This document shows positions 43,459 to 51,968 of a stretch of 55,852 nt of DNA, piece by piece; position 1 is the stretch's first letter; each line of letters begins with the position of its first letter. The translations under genes were made by a program, and so were the position numbers. Source of the DNA: Hyphomonas pacifica (lineage in GTDB: Bacteria; Pseudomonadota; Alphaproteobacteria; Caulobacterales; Hyphomonadaceae); assembly GCF_000682675.1 (NCBI RefSeq), contig NZ_AWFA01000016.1:1-55852 (forward strand), read 5' to 3'. The notes under the pieces were generated by a model that did not search any database, was not told the DNA's origin, and worked only from the letters and a program-made list of their open reading frames with translations.

Positions 43459-44633
43459 GCGAGGATACAGAACACCCGGAAGAAAAAGAGATCGCCGCCT
43501 CCTTACGGCTGCGCGCCGATCCACCGAGGGTCATGCGTCTCTCGCGTCGCACGCTGACGGTTCTTGGCGCGGCCAGCGGACTCGGTCTCGGCGCCATCCT
43601 GATTGTGGCTCTGCAAGATCGCAAACCGGCCGATGGGCCGTCGGAACTCTATTTGACCGAGCGTATTCAGGAAGCAGAAGGCCTGTCGCGTCTGCCCGCC
43701 GACTACACAGGCGTGCCACGGCTCGGTCCGCCATTGCCGGGCGAACTCGGTCGGCCGATCCTGTCAGCTCAACAACGCGGTCAGTCCGTACCGACGGTTG
43801 TTACCACGCCGACCGTCGATCCAGAGGAACAGCGCCGTCTTCAGGAGATTGAGGCAGCCCGGCTCAGTCGTCTTTTCGCCGAAGCCAAGACCACCACTGG
43901 TGGACAACCTCAAACTCCGCCAACGGTCGCTCCCGTACCGTCCGGCACTGGATCATTCTTTCCGGCGAGTGCGATGGGCGCTTCACCAGACGCGACGGAC
44001 AGGCGGCAAGCATTTCTCGACAAACCCACTGATCGACGCACGACAAGCACCGACCGGCTCACCGATCCGCCCAGCCCCTATTTGGTTCAGGCCGGCGCAG
44101 TCATCCCGGCAGCCTTAGTCACAGGACTCCGCTCGGATCTTCCCGGCCAGATCACGGCCCAGGTGACGTCCAATGTCTATGACAGTCCGACCGGGCGGTT
44201 CCTGTTGATCCCGCAAGGCTCGCGCCTCATCGGCGAATACGATAGCGGCGTTGCGTTCGGGCAGAGCCGTGTGCTGCTGGCCTGGACCCGGTTGATCCTG
44301 CCCAATGGGCGCTCCATCGTTCTCGAACGCCAACCTGGCGCCGACGAGGCTGGCTATGCCGGGCTGGAAGATGGCGTCAACAATCATTGGGGGCGGCTAT
44401 TCATGGCGGCTGGTCTCGCCACCATCCTGAACATCGGTGCGGAACTGGGCGCCGACGATGATGACGGCATCGCCCGCGCCATACGCGAAGGAACGCAGCA
44501 CACGATCGGTCGCGCTGGCGATGAGGTTGTCCGCCGTCAGCTTTCCATCCCGCCGACCCTGACCATCCGCCCGGGCTTCCCTGTGCGCGTAATGGTAACG
44601 CATGACCTTGTCCTCGAGCCCTATCGGAGTTGA
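43455..44633 (+). CDS. trbI: TrbI, VirB10-like protein
   Basis: A 392-residue channel protein that spans the envelope: one inner-membrane segment (about 33-53), a Pro/Thr-rich linker and the C-terminal VirB10 domain (LVQAGAVIPAALVTGLRSDL, YDSPTGRFLLIPQGSRLIGEY, HWGRLFMAAGLATIL). Last trb gene of the operon. Confidence 0.94.
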   Translation: MSEDTEHPEEKEIAASLRLRADPPRVMRLSRRTLTVLGAASGLGLGAILIVALQDRKPADGPSELYLTERIQEAEGLSRLPADYTGVPRLGPPLPGELGRPILSAQQRGQSVPTVVTTPTVDPEEQRRLQEIEAARLSRLFAEAKTTTGGQPQTPPTVAPVPSGTGSFFPASAMGASPDATDRRQAFLDKPTDRRTTSTDRLTDPPSPYLVQAGAVIPAALVTGLRSDLPGQITAQVTSNVYDSPTGRFLLIPQGSRLIGEYDSGVAFGQSRVLLAWTRLILPNGRSIVLERQPGADEAGYAGLEDGVNNHWGRLFMAAGLATILNIGAELGADDDDGIARAIREGTQHTIGRAGDEVVRRQLSIPPTLTIRPGFPVRVMVTHDLVLEPYRS

Positions 44634-44636
44634 TCT

Positions 44637-44864
44637 ATGACCAGGCTAAAACTCGGCGCCATTCCTGACGATAAACCCGTCAAGCTGAGCATTGAACTTC
44701 CCGCCGACCTCCATCGCGATCTTGTCACCTATGCTGAGGTACTCGCGCGCGAAACCGGTCAGAAGAACGAACCTGCAAAGTTGGTCGCACCTATGCTTCA
44801 GCGTTTCATGGCGACGGATCGGGCTTTCGCGCGCCTGCGGAAGATACACCTCCGACCGGAGTAG
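44637..44864 (+). CDS. DUF2274 protein
   Basis: A 75-residue protein regularly found after trbI in alphaproteobacterial elements (KLGAIPDDKPVKLSIELPADLHRDLVTYAEVLARE; ribbon-helix-helix-like). It may be a small regulator. The last 59 bp overlap the 3' end of the convergent LysR gene. Confidence 0.87.
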   Translation: MTRLKLGAIPDDKPVKLSIELPADLHRDLVTYAEVLARETGQKNEPAKLVAPMLQRFMATDRAFARLRKIHLRPE

Positions 44865-45804
44865 TCGCTAGCGCTTCCGGCGCCCAATCGGAAGCACCAC
44901 GTCGCACACGTCCGGCCAGAGTATGGGCAACGCTGATGAAGCGACGCAGTGCAGGATTGTCGTTTAAGGGGGACCAGACGGCGCTAAAGAGCATTATATC
45001 GGCGGGATCGCTCAGAGGACGCAGTACGAGATTCGGAACCTTTACATCCATCCAGGCGGCAGACACCAATGTGATCCCTTGTCCAAGACCGACCAGATTC
45101 ATCAGAGTCTCCTGTACCACCCCCTTATAGAGGATTTCCGGGGAAGTGCAGTAATCGGATAGCCTGCGGACGATGTAATCGTGCACCGCCGGTCCGGGTT
45201 CAGATCGGCTAACGATGAAACTTTCGCATCGCAGGTCAGACCAGTCGAGTTGCCGCCTGCCAGCCAATTCATGTCTTTCAGGAAGCGCGACATAGACACG
45301 CTCCCTCCAAAGTGACGCGATCTCACAATCCGCGATGCTGCTATCTCCGACCACGAATGCCACATCCAGCTTTCGACTCCTAACTGCTTCTATGTGTTCT
45401 TTGCGCCCGCCGTCCCGGATGTCGATCGTGATTTCAGGGTGCCGGTGTGCATAGCATCGTACGATTTCACGTAAGAAGCCGCCCGCGAGCGAGGTGAGGA
45501 TCCCGACGCGCACTATTCCGATTTCCGCCCGGCCAGCGGCGGCCGCCGTCTTTTCTGCCAGGTCGAGCTGCTCCAAAGCTGAACGCGCCTCACGAAGCAG
45601 ACTTCCTCCGGCGTCCGTCAGATAGGCGCCCGTAGATCGCCGCTCGAACAACGAGACGCCCAGTTCATCCTCGAGCTGTCTGATAGCGCGGCTAATACTG
45701 GACTGCTTCATCTGCAAAGCCTCGCCAGCTCGTCGGAAACTCCCATATTCCGCCGCAGCGATTAGGCAGCGAAGCTGGCCGATCTTCATCGCCATGCCGT
45801 TCAC
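44806..45804 (-). CDS. LysR-family transcriptional regulator
   Basis: A 332-residue regulator with an N-terminal winged helix (GQLRCLIAAAEYGSFRRAGEALQMKQSSISRAIRQLE, split here as residues about 8-45) and a periplasmic-binding-like effector domain. GTG at 45804 overlaps the TetR stop and implies coupling; ATG at 45795 or 45789 is an alternative start. The extended C-terminal tail runs into DUF2274, which suggests the cargo was joined here. It may regulate the exporter with TetR. Confidence 0.9.
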   Translation of the reverse strand: MNGMAMKIGQLRCLIAAAEYGSFRRAGEALQMKQSSISRAIRQLEDELGVSLFERRSTGAYLTDAGGSLLREARSALEQLDLAEKTAAAAGRAEIGIVRVGILTSLAGGFLREIVRCYAHRHPEITIDIRDGGRKEHIEAVRSRKLDVAFVVGDSSIADCEIASLWRERVYVALPERHELAGRRQLDWSDLRCESFIVSRSEPGPAVHDYIVRRLSDYCTSPEILYKGVVQETLMNLVGLGQGITLVSAAWMDVKVPNLVLRPLSDPADIMLFSAVWSPLNDNPALRRFISVAHTLAGRVRRGASDWAPEALATTPVGGVSSAGARKPDPSP

Positions 45805-46418
45805 CCGTTTCCGGACTTCGCTCCAGCCAAACGGTCGAGATAATGCTCAAAGCTGGAAGTCGCACTTTCTGATGTTTGTTGACCGACGAGAACAGCAGTT
45901 CCGAGACCGTGTATGAGAGAGATGAGGATCGTGGCTTCGAGTTCGCCATTAAGCGCACCATCAAACTCGCCGCTGGATTTCCCTTCTTCCAATATGAAGG
46001 CAATCCGTTCCTGCAGCCGATTCGGACTGTCCACGAAAGTTCGATCCGAAATCTCCGGATCGGTCATCGCGAGCATCGCATACGACGTCCAGAGCAAATG
46101 AAACCGTCGACTTTCGCGATCGGTGGGAAGTGCAACAGCAAATAGCGCCTGGAGTGTTGTTCGTGCACTCGGAGATGGCTCCAACGCCTCAAGCCGAGTT
46201 CTCACGCGTTCATTGCTCAGCTTTTCCAGCGCGGCGAGGCCCGCTTGCATCAACCCTGCCTTGGTATCGAAATAGTACTGGACCGATCGCAGCGAAATGC
46301 CGGCTTCAGCGGCAACGGCTCGCAACGAGACCGCATGCAGCCCCTCACGCGCCGCGACGGCCATAAAGGCCTTCAGAATCATGGAGCGACGTTCTTCGTG
46401 GTCGACGGTTCTCGGCAT
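45801..46418 (-). CDS. TetR-family repressor
   Basis: A 205-residue regulator with the N-terminal TetR helix-turn-helix (AREGLHAVSLRAVAAEAGIS and RSVQYYFDTKAGL, about 20-57) and a ligand-binding helical domain. It is divergent from the MFS exporter gene across 79 bp containing a 44-bp palindrome, the standard arrangement for TetR control of an efflux pump. Confidence 0.92.
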   Translation of the reverse strand: MPRTVDHEERRSMILKAFMAVAAREGLHAVSLRAVAAEAGISLRSVQYYFDTKAGLMQAGLAALEKLSNERVRTRLEALEPSPSARTTLQALFAVALPTDRESRRFHLLWTSYAMLAMTDPEISDRTFVDSPNRLQERIAFILEEGKSSGEFDGALNGELEATILISLIHGLGTAVLVGQQTSESATSSFEHYLDRLAGAKSGNG

Positions 46419-46435
46419 CGGACAGGGCCTCGCTC

Positions 46436-46479
46436 ACGGCAATTTTTTATGATACGATTGTACCATAAAAAATTGCCGT
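46436..46479. promoter_or_regulatory. TetR operator (44-bp palindrome)
   Basis: Perfect 16-bp arms (acggcaattttttatg / cataaaaaattgccgt) at 46436-46451 and 46464-46479. The 12-bp centre continues the symmetry with one mismatched pair (atac/gtac around gatt). It fills the tetR-MFS intergenic space, so binding would block both promoters; the A/T runs likely hold the -10 elements. Confidence 0.8.
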
Positions 46480-46497
46480 CGTCATCAACCCAGCGAG

Positions 46498-47868
46498 TTG
46501 AGCCACATGCCGCTATCGCCTCCCGAGATTCCAGGCCGCCTCTGGGCAATCGCCGTCGTCACCGGGTCTGGCGCCTTCATGGCGATGCTCGATTCCACCA
46601 TCGCCAACCTTGCCCTGAACACGATCCAATCCGATCTCGCCGCACCCTTGTCAGGTGTGCAGTGGGTAGCGACTGGTTACCTGATAGCACTCGCCGTTTC
46701 CCTGCCGCTTGCTGGCTGGCTGAGTCGACGATTTGGAGACGGTCGCCTTTGGAAGGGCAGCATCCTCGCTTTTGTGCTCGCCTCTATCGTCTGTGCGTTT
46801 GCGCAAACGCTGACGCATTTGATCATGGCGCGCTGCCTGCAGGGTCTCGCCGCCGGCCTGATGGTCCCCGCCGGTCAGGCGGTCCTGGCGTCCACCGCTG
46901 ATCGACGCCAATTGGGTCGGCTCATGGGCGTCGTGGGATTCGCTGTCGCGCTCGGACCGGCATTGGGACCGGCATTCGGTGGCATGCTGATCGATGCAGC
47001 CTCTTGGAGGTGGTTGTTCCTGATCAACGTGCCAGTAGGCTTCGCCGCTCTGATTGGCGCCGCGCGCCTCGTACCATCCGGTGAAACGACGCCGGAGGCC
47101 CGGATCGACTTTCGCGGATTGATCCTGATCAGCTTCGGCCTTCCTCTGCTGCTCTACGGTGCTGCGGAGATCGGATCGAGCAATATCAGCATGCTCTCCA
47201 TAGCCATTGCAGTCATCGGGATTGGCTTGACGGCGCTCTTTGTGGTCCACGCAGTTCAAAGTCCGGATCCCCTGATCGATGTCGCCCTTCTATTGCGGTC
47301 AGGTTTTTCTGCCCCAGTCGTGACCGCCGGATTGACCGGCGCCGCCATGTACGGCGGATTGCTCCTTCTGCCGATCTTCTTGCAACGCAGCCTGGGACAA
47401 ACGCCAACTGAAGCCGGCCTTATGCTCATGGCTATGGGGCTTGGCTCCGCCATTATTCTGCCAGTAGCGGGAGCGTTGACGGATCGATATGGACCGAGAA
47501 GGATATCTCTCGCCGGAGCAGGATTGCTGATTTTGACAACAATCCCTTTCGTCTGCCCTGTGCCGCTCGTTTTTGCGGCCGTCGTCATTCTTCTCGCTGC
47601 ACGAGGAGCGGCGCTGGCCCTGGCCCAAATGCCCGCGATTACGGCCGCCTACAATGCAGTTGACGAGGCTGAAACTGGTGACGCCGCGACTTTGATCAAT
47701 ATCGGTCAGCGCTTGGGGGGCGCATTGGGCGCAATCGCCATGGTCGCTGTCATTGAGCAGTTCGGCGGCTCCGCGTCGGTGACGGCCTATCAGATCGCGT
47801 TCGGAGCTCTGGTCGTCATTTCAGTCGGTGCAATGCTGATCGCAACCCGCATCCCAGTGCGCCGCTAG
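46498..47868 (+). CDS. MFS multidrug exporter (DHA2, EmrB/QacA-like)
   Basis: A 456-residue proton-driven exporter with about 14 membrane segments. Family motifs: MLDSTIANLALNTI after segment 1 (DHA2 motif D1), GWLSRRFGDGRLW (motif A, about 76-88) and GPALGPAFGGMLIDAASWRWLF (motif C, about 156-177). The substrate is unknown; drugs, dyes or plant compounds are usual. It is cargo at the right end of element 1, under TetR control. Confidence 0.93.
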   Translation: MSHMPLSPPEIPGRLWAIAVVTGSGAFMAMLDSTIANLALNTIQSDLAAPLSGVQWVATGYLIALAVSLPLAGWLSRRFGDGRLWKGSILAFVLASIVCAFAQTLTHLIMARCLQGLAAGLMVPAGQAVLASTADRRQLGRLMGVVGFAVALGPALGPAFGGMLIDAASWRWLFLINVPVGFAALIGAARLVPSGETTPEARIDFRGLILISFGLPLLLYGAAEIGSSNISMLSIAIAVIGIGLTALFVVHAVQSPDPLIDVALLLRSGFSAPVVTAGLTGAAMYGGLLLLPIFLQRSLGQTPTEAGLMLMAMGLGSAIILPVAGALTDRYGPRRISLAGAGLLILTTIPFVCPVPLVFAAVVILLAARGAALALAQMPAITAAYNAVDEAETGDAATLINIGQRLGGALGAIAMVAVIEQFGGSASVTAYQIAFGALVVISVGAMLIATRIPVRR

Positions 47869-48102
47869 AGCGGTGCTCGGGATGAAAATGTGGGTCGATT
47901 GATTCCATTTAGAAAGGCACCGCGCGCTACGTAATTCGGCCCGTCAAGCGATCTGCTGTAAACGTTAACGGTCCAGTTGCCTCGGCATGATTGACGCTGC
48001 GAATGATTGGATGATCGTTGCGGCGCTTATGGTTTCTTGCCTGGTCTGCCATGGGCAGAAGAAGTCTGCGGACAGGATGCCAGAACTCGGACAAGTTATT
48101 GA

Positions 48103-48650
<548 letters not shown>

Positions 48651-49916
48651 ATGTCAAAAACAGGAAAAAAGGTCAAGATCACGAAGCGTGTCGTCGATTT
48701 GGCTGACCCGAAAAAGTCGCCTTACATTATCTGGGACAAGGAGCTTCCCGGCTTTGGTCTCAGGGTCGCCGCGAATGGGCGTAAGGCCTACATCGTGTCT
48801 TATCGGGTTGGCGTCGGACGCGGCGCGAAACAGAGACGGGTGAGCATTGCCGGCTCCAATACAATGACGTGCGAGATGGCGCGGAAGGAGGCGCAGGTCT
48901 ATCTCGCCAATGCCCGCCTCGGCGAGGATCGCCGGGAAGAGATTGACGCTGCCGCCAAGGCCAAAGCGGACATCACCGTCGCTAAAGCCATCGAGATCTG
49001 GCATGCCGAAGCGGCGCACCGCAACCGGCGAACCGGGAAAGCCAGAGACCCGCGTAACATCCGGAACGAGATGAGCCGGATGGATGCGCACCTCATCCCG
49101 GCAATCGGCAACAAGAAGCTTCGTGAACTCACGCGCCGGGATGTCGAACTGTTGCGTGATGATATCACCGCCGGCCGGACGGCTGTGATTCAGAAGACCA
49201 AGAAGCATGGGGTTCGCCGCGCCACGGGCGGCACCGGGACGGCGAAGCGGACAATGGTCAGCTTCAAGAGCGTCCTCGCCTATATGAAGGATATCGGCTT
49301 CGTGGACCAGAATGTTGCAGCCAATCTGAGGCTCGCGCCGGATGGCAAGAAGGAACGCTACCTTTCCGTGGCGGAGGCCCACCGTCTCGGCAAATGCCTC
49401 GATGAGTGGGAGCAAATGGACCGGCGTGTGACGGGCATCACGATTATTCGTCTCCTGCTGATGACGGGCGCGCGAACCAAGGAGATCGAAGAGCTGAAAT
49501 GGTCCGAGATCGATTTCGACCGCTCCTTCTTCCGGTTTGAAGAGACCAAGTCAGGCCGGTCGATCCGGCCGATCTCGCCGCAAGTCCTCGCAATTCTCAA
49601 AGGCTTGCCGCGACTGCACCCAACCTGGGTCTTTCTCAACAATGCGGGCACAGGCCCTTATTGCGGGACGCAGGCGGTCTGGAGACTTGTGCGCGAGGAA
49701 GCGGGTCTGCCGGATGTCCGGAAGCATGACCTCCGGCACAGTTTTGCGAGTTTTGCTTTGGCCAACGGGTTGTCGCTCCCGGTCATCGGCACACTGCTCG
49801 GTCATAGCCGTCCTGAGACCACGCAGCGCTATGCCCATTTGTCGGATCGACATGCGATGGAGGCTGCCAAGAGCGTCGGCCTCGCCGTTATGAACGCGCT
49901 CGAAGGCCGCGAGTGA
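48651..49916 (+). CDS. int: Tyrosine recombinase / integrase 2
   Basis: A 421-residue P4-type integrase related to integrase 1: DUF4102 signature WDKELPGFGLRV (about 25-36), catalytic Arg in TGARTKEIEELKWSEID (about 271), HDLRHSFASF (about 360-369), LGHSRPETTQRYAHL with the GH and the Tyr (about 383-397). Start ATG 48651 follows ggaggattgg. Full length and all catalytic residues present, so probably active. Confidence 0.93.
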   Translation: MSKTGKKVKITKRVVDLADPKKSPYIIWDKELPGFGLRVAANGRKAYIVSYRVGVGRGAKQRRVSIAGSNTMTCEMARKEAQVYLANARLGEDRREEIDAAAKAKADITVAKAIEIWHAEAAHRNRRTGKARDPRNIRNEMSRMDAHLIPAIGNKKLRELTRRDVELLRDDITAGRTAVIQKTKKHGVRRATGGTGTAKRTMVSFKSVLAYMKDIGFVDQNVAANLRLAPDGKKERYLSVAEAHRLGKCLDEWEQMDRRVTGITIIRLLLMTGARTKEIEELKWSEIDFDRSFFRFEETKSGRSIRPISPQVLAILKGLPRLHPTWVFLNNAGTGPYCGTQAVWRLVREEAGLPDVRKHDLRHSFASFALANGLSLPVIGTLLGHSRPETTQRYAHLSDRHAMEAAKSVGLAVMNALEGRE

Positions 49917-50053
49917 TGGCGTCTTGGCCAGCCTATTCACTCCACCCGGCATGTCTCGATGTCAGCAATTTTCGTATCCTCTGGGTATACCAAGTGAGGC
50001 ATATTCAAAACTATCTGCTTGAAAAATTTCGGAAGTACGCTATTTTGTACCCC

Positions 50054-50851
50054 ATGAGGCGACAAAACGAGACAAAGCTAAAATGGATGCTGGAGACCGT
50101 CCTGCCAGGTCGGCTGGTCGATACGCCGACGCTGCAGCGTCATGGCATCACGCGAATGCTCGCACACAAATACATAGACAGCGGCTGGCTCGAACCGGTC
50201 GTGCGCGGCCTCTACCGACGCCCGCAGGCTGATGCTCGCAGCGCCGACTGGCAACTCGTCGTACGCTCGCTGCAGCACGTCATGGACTATTCATCAGTCG
50301 TCGGCGGACGGACCGCGCTGGAGCTGCAAGGGTTCGCCCATTATCTGCCGATGCGCGATAATCAGCACGTCCACCTTTATGGGGAAGCGCATCCGACCTG
50401 GCTCAAGCGGATGGATGATGTGGCCCGCTATAGGCTGCACAGCACTAAACTGTTCGACATGAGCGCTGATGAAGAGACGACGGAGGTCGACTCACCCGTC
50501 GGCCCGCTAAAGTGTTCAACGCCGGAACGCGCCATCCTCGAGATGCTGGATGAACTGCCCAAACATGAGAGCGTTCATATCGTCGATACAGTCTTCGAAG
50601 GACTCGCCTCCGCGCGCCCCCGCAGACTGGAGAAGTTGCTGGCGTCCTGCACAAGCATCAAGGTGAAGCGCCTGTTCTTCGTCTTTGCCGACAAGCACGG
50701 CCACGCGTGGCGGCGACATCTCTCGCCTGAGCGGTTCGACCTGGGTTCCGGGCCTCGTGCCCTCTTTGAGAACGGCCACTTCCATCCACGGTACGCCATC
50801 TCCGTGCCGCCCGAACTGATGCCGCAAAGTGAGGCTCGCCATGGCGCGTGA
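50054..50851 (+). CDS. abiEi: AbiEi-like antitoxin
   Basis: A 265-residue antitoxin of a type IV toxin-antitoxin and abortive-infection pair. The N-terminal winged helix (TLQRHGITRMLAHKYIDSGWL, split over about 26-46) precedes GLYRRP, and a C-terminal domain includes STPERAILEMLDELP (about 155-169). ATG 50054 is chosen; the open frame to 49913 overlaps integrase 2. AbiEi usually represses its own promoter; a gtac-8 bp-gtac pair lies at 50033-50050. Confidence 0.83.
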   Translation: MRRQNETKLKWMLETVLPGRLVDTPTLQRHGITRMLAHKYIDSGWLEPVVRGLYRRPQADARSADWQLVVRSLQHVMDYSSVVGGRTALELQGFAHYLPMRDNQHVHLYGEAHPTWLKRMDDVARYRLHSTKLFDMSADEETTEVDSPVGPLKCSTPERAILEMLDELPKHESVHIVDTVFEGLASARPRRLEKLLASCTSIKVKRLFFVFADKHGHAWRRHLSPERFDLGSGPRALFENGHFHPRYAISVPPELMPQSEARHGA

Positions 50852-51755
50852 GCGATATGTGGATCAGGTCCGGCTGCTGGTCGATGTTCTGCCAGCCGTG
50901 GCGGCAGAGGAAGACTTCGCCCTGAAAGGCGGCACGGCGATAAACCTGTTCTATCGTGATCTCCCTCGCCTGTCGGTCGACATCGATCTGACCTTCCTCC
51001 CGATCAGAGAACGCTCCCAGTCCCTCGCGGACATCGACGCTGCTATGGACCGTATCGCCGAGGCGGGCTCAAAGGTGCGCGGGGTGACCTCCAGCAGGAT
51101 CGCGGGCGGTGGCGGCGGCGCAACGCGTGTCCTGTTTCAACGCGGCACCGCGACCGTGAAGGTCGAAACCTCACCGGTCACGCGCGGCGTGGTCTTCGAG
51201 CCCGAACTCAAGCGTGTCGCACCAGCGGTCGAAGACGAGTTCGGGTTCGCAGAGACAAGACTGGTCGCGTTCGAGGACCTCTATGCCGGTAAGCTCCATG
51301 CGGCGTTAGACCGACAGCATCCGCGCGATCTGTTCGACGTGAGGCTGCTTTACGAGAATGAGGGCATCACGGATGATCTCTTTCGGGCCTTCCTCGTCTA
51401 TGTCGCGAGCTCCAGCCGACCGCCACATGAATTGCTGAATCCGAACCTCGCACCGTTAACAGACGTCTTCGAGGCTGAGTTTTCCGGCATGACCGTCGAT
51501 GCGGTCAGCGTCGCTGAACTGGAACACGTGCGGGGCAGACTTATCGAAGACGTCCAGTCCCGTTTGACCGACAGTGCCGCACAATTCTTGCGAACACTGG
51601 TCGGTGGCGAACCAGACTTCGACGCAATCGGGCTGCCCTCCGCAGCGGAGCTTCCCGCTGTCCAGTGGAAGCTGCAGAACATCCTGAAACTGCGAGATAC
51701 AAACCCGGAAAAGCACGCCACCCAGTGCGAAAGCCTCGGATCGTTGCTCAGCTGA
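50841..51755 (+). CDS. abiEii: AbiEii nucleotidyltransferase toxin
   Basis: A 304-residue toxin of the DUF1814/AbiEii family. The nucleotidyltransferase core is visible: ALKGGTAINLFYRD (about 28-41) with GG, and SVDIDLTFLP with the D-x-D pair (about 46-55); a third acidic element and AFEDLYAGKLHAALDRQHPRD follow. Such toxins modify tRNA or other RNA 3' ends. ATG 50841 overlaps the abiEi end, giving the usual antitoxin-toxin order. Confidence 0.9.
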   Translation: MARERYVDQVRLLVDVLPAVAAEEDFALKGGTAINLFYRDLPRLSVDIDLTFLPIRERSQSLADIDAAMDRIAEAGSKVRGVTSSRIAGGGGGATRVLFQRGTATVKVETSPVTRGVVFEPELKRVAPAVEDEFGFAETRLVAFEDLYAGKLHAALDRQHPRDLFDVRLLYENEGITDDLFRAFLVYVASSSRPPHELLNPNLAPLTDVFEAEFSGMTVDAVSVAELEHVRGRLIEDVQSRLTDSAAQFLRTLVGGEPDFDAIGLPSAAELPAVQWKLQNILKLRDTNPEKHATQCESLGSLLS

Positions 51756-51968
51756 TACGCCCTTTAGCGTCGCCGACGGGAAGCACTGAAAGCGTTCCTG
51801 ATCGGGAAGATTCGGCTTTCCCGCCCATCAGAGGCGAGGAAAATTCCCGAACGGGAAGAATGCGAACATTCTGTTTCGATCGGGTGATACCGCAACGCCG
51901 TCAACGACCTTCTGCCTTTTCGAGAATCGCCTTTAAGCTGTGAAGTTTAGGTCAATTTCATAGTTTTC
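51756..51968. promoter_or_regulatory. Promoter region of the Argonaute operon with CGGGAAG repeats
   Basis: cgggaag occurs in direct orientation at 51777-51783, 51803-51809 and 51852-51858; the last copy forms a 14-bp inverted repeat ttcccg-aa-cgggaa at 51844-51857, and a tttcccg lies at 51817-51823. These could be operator sites for the operon. No gene seen. Confidence 0.4.
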
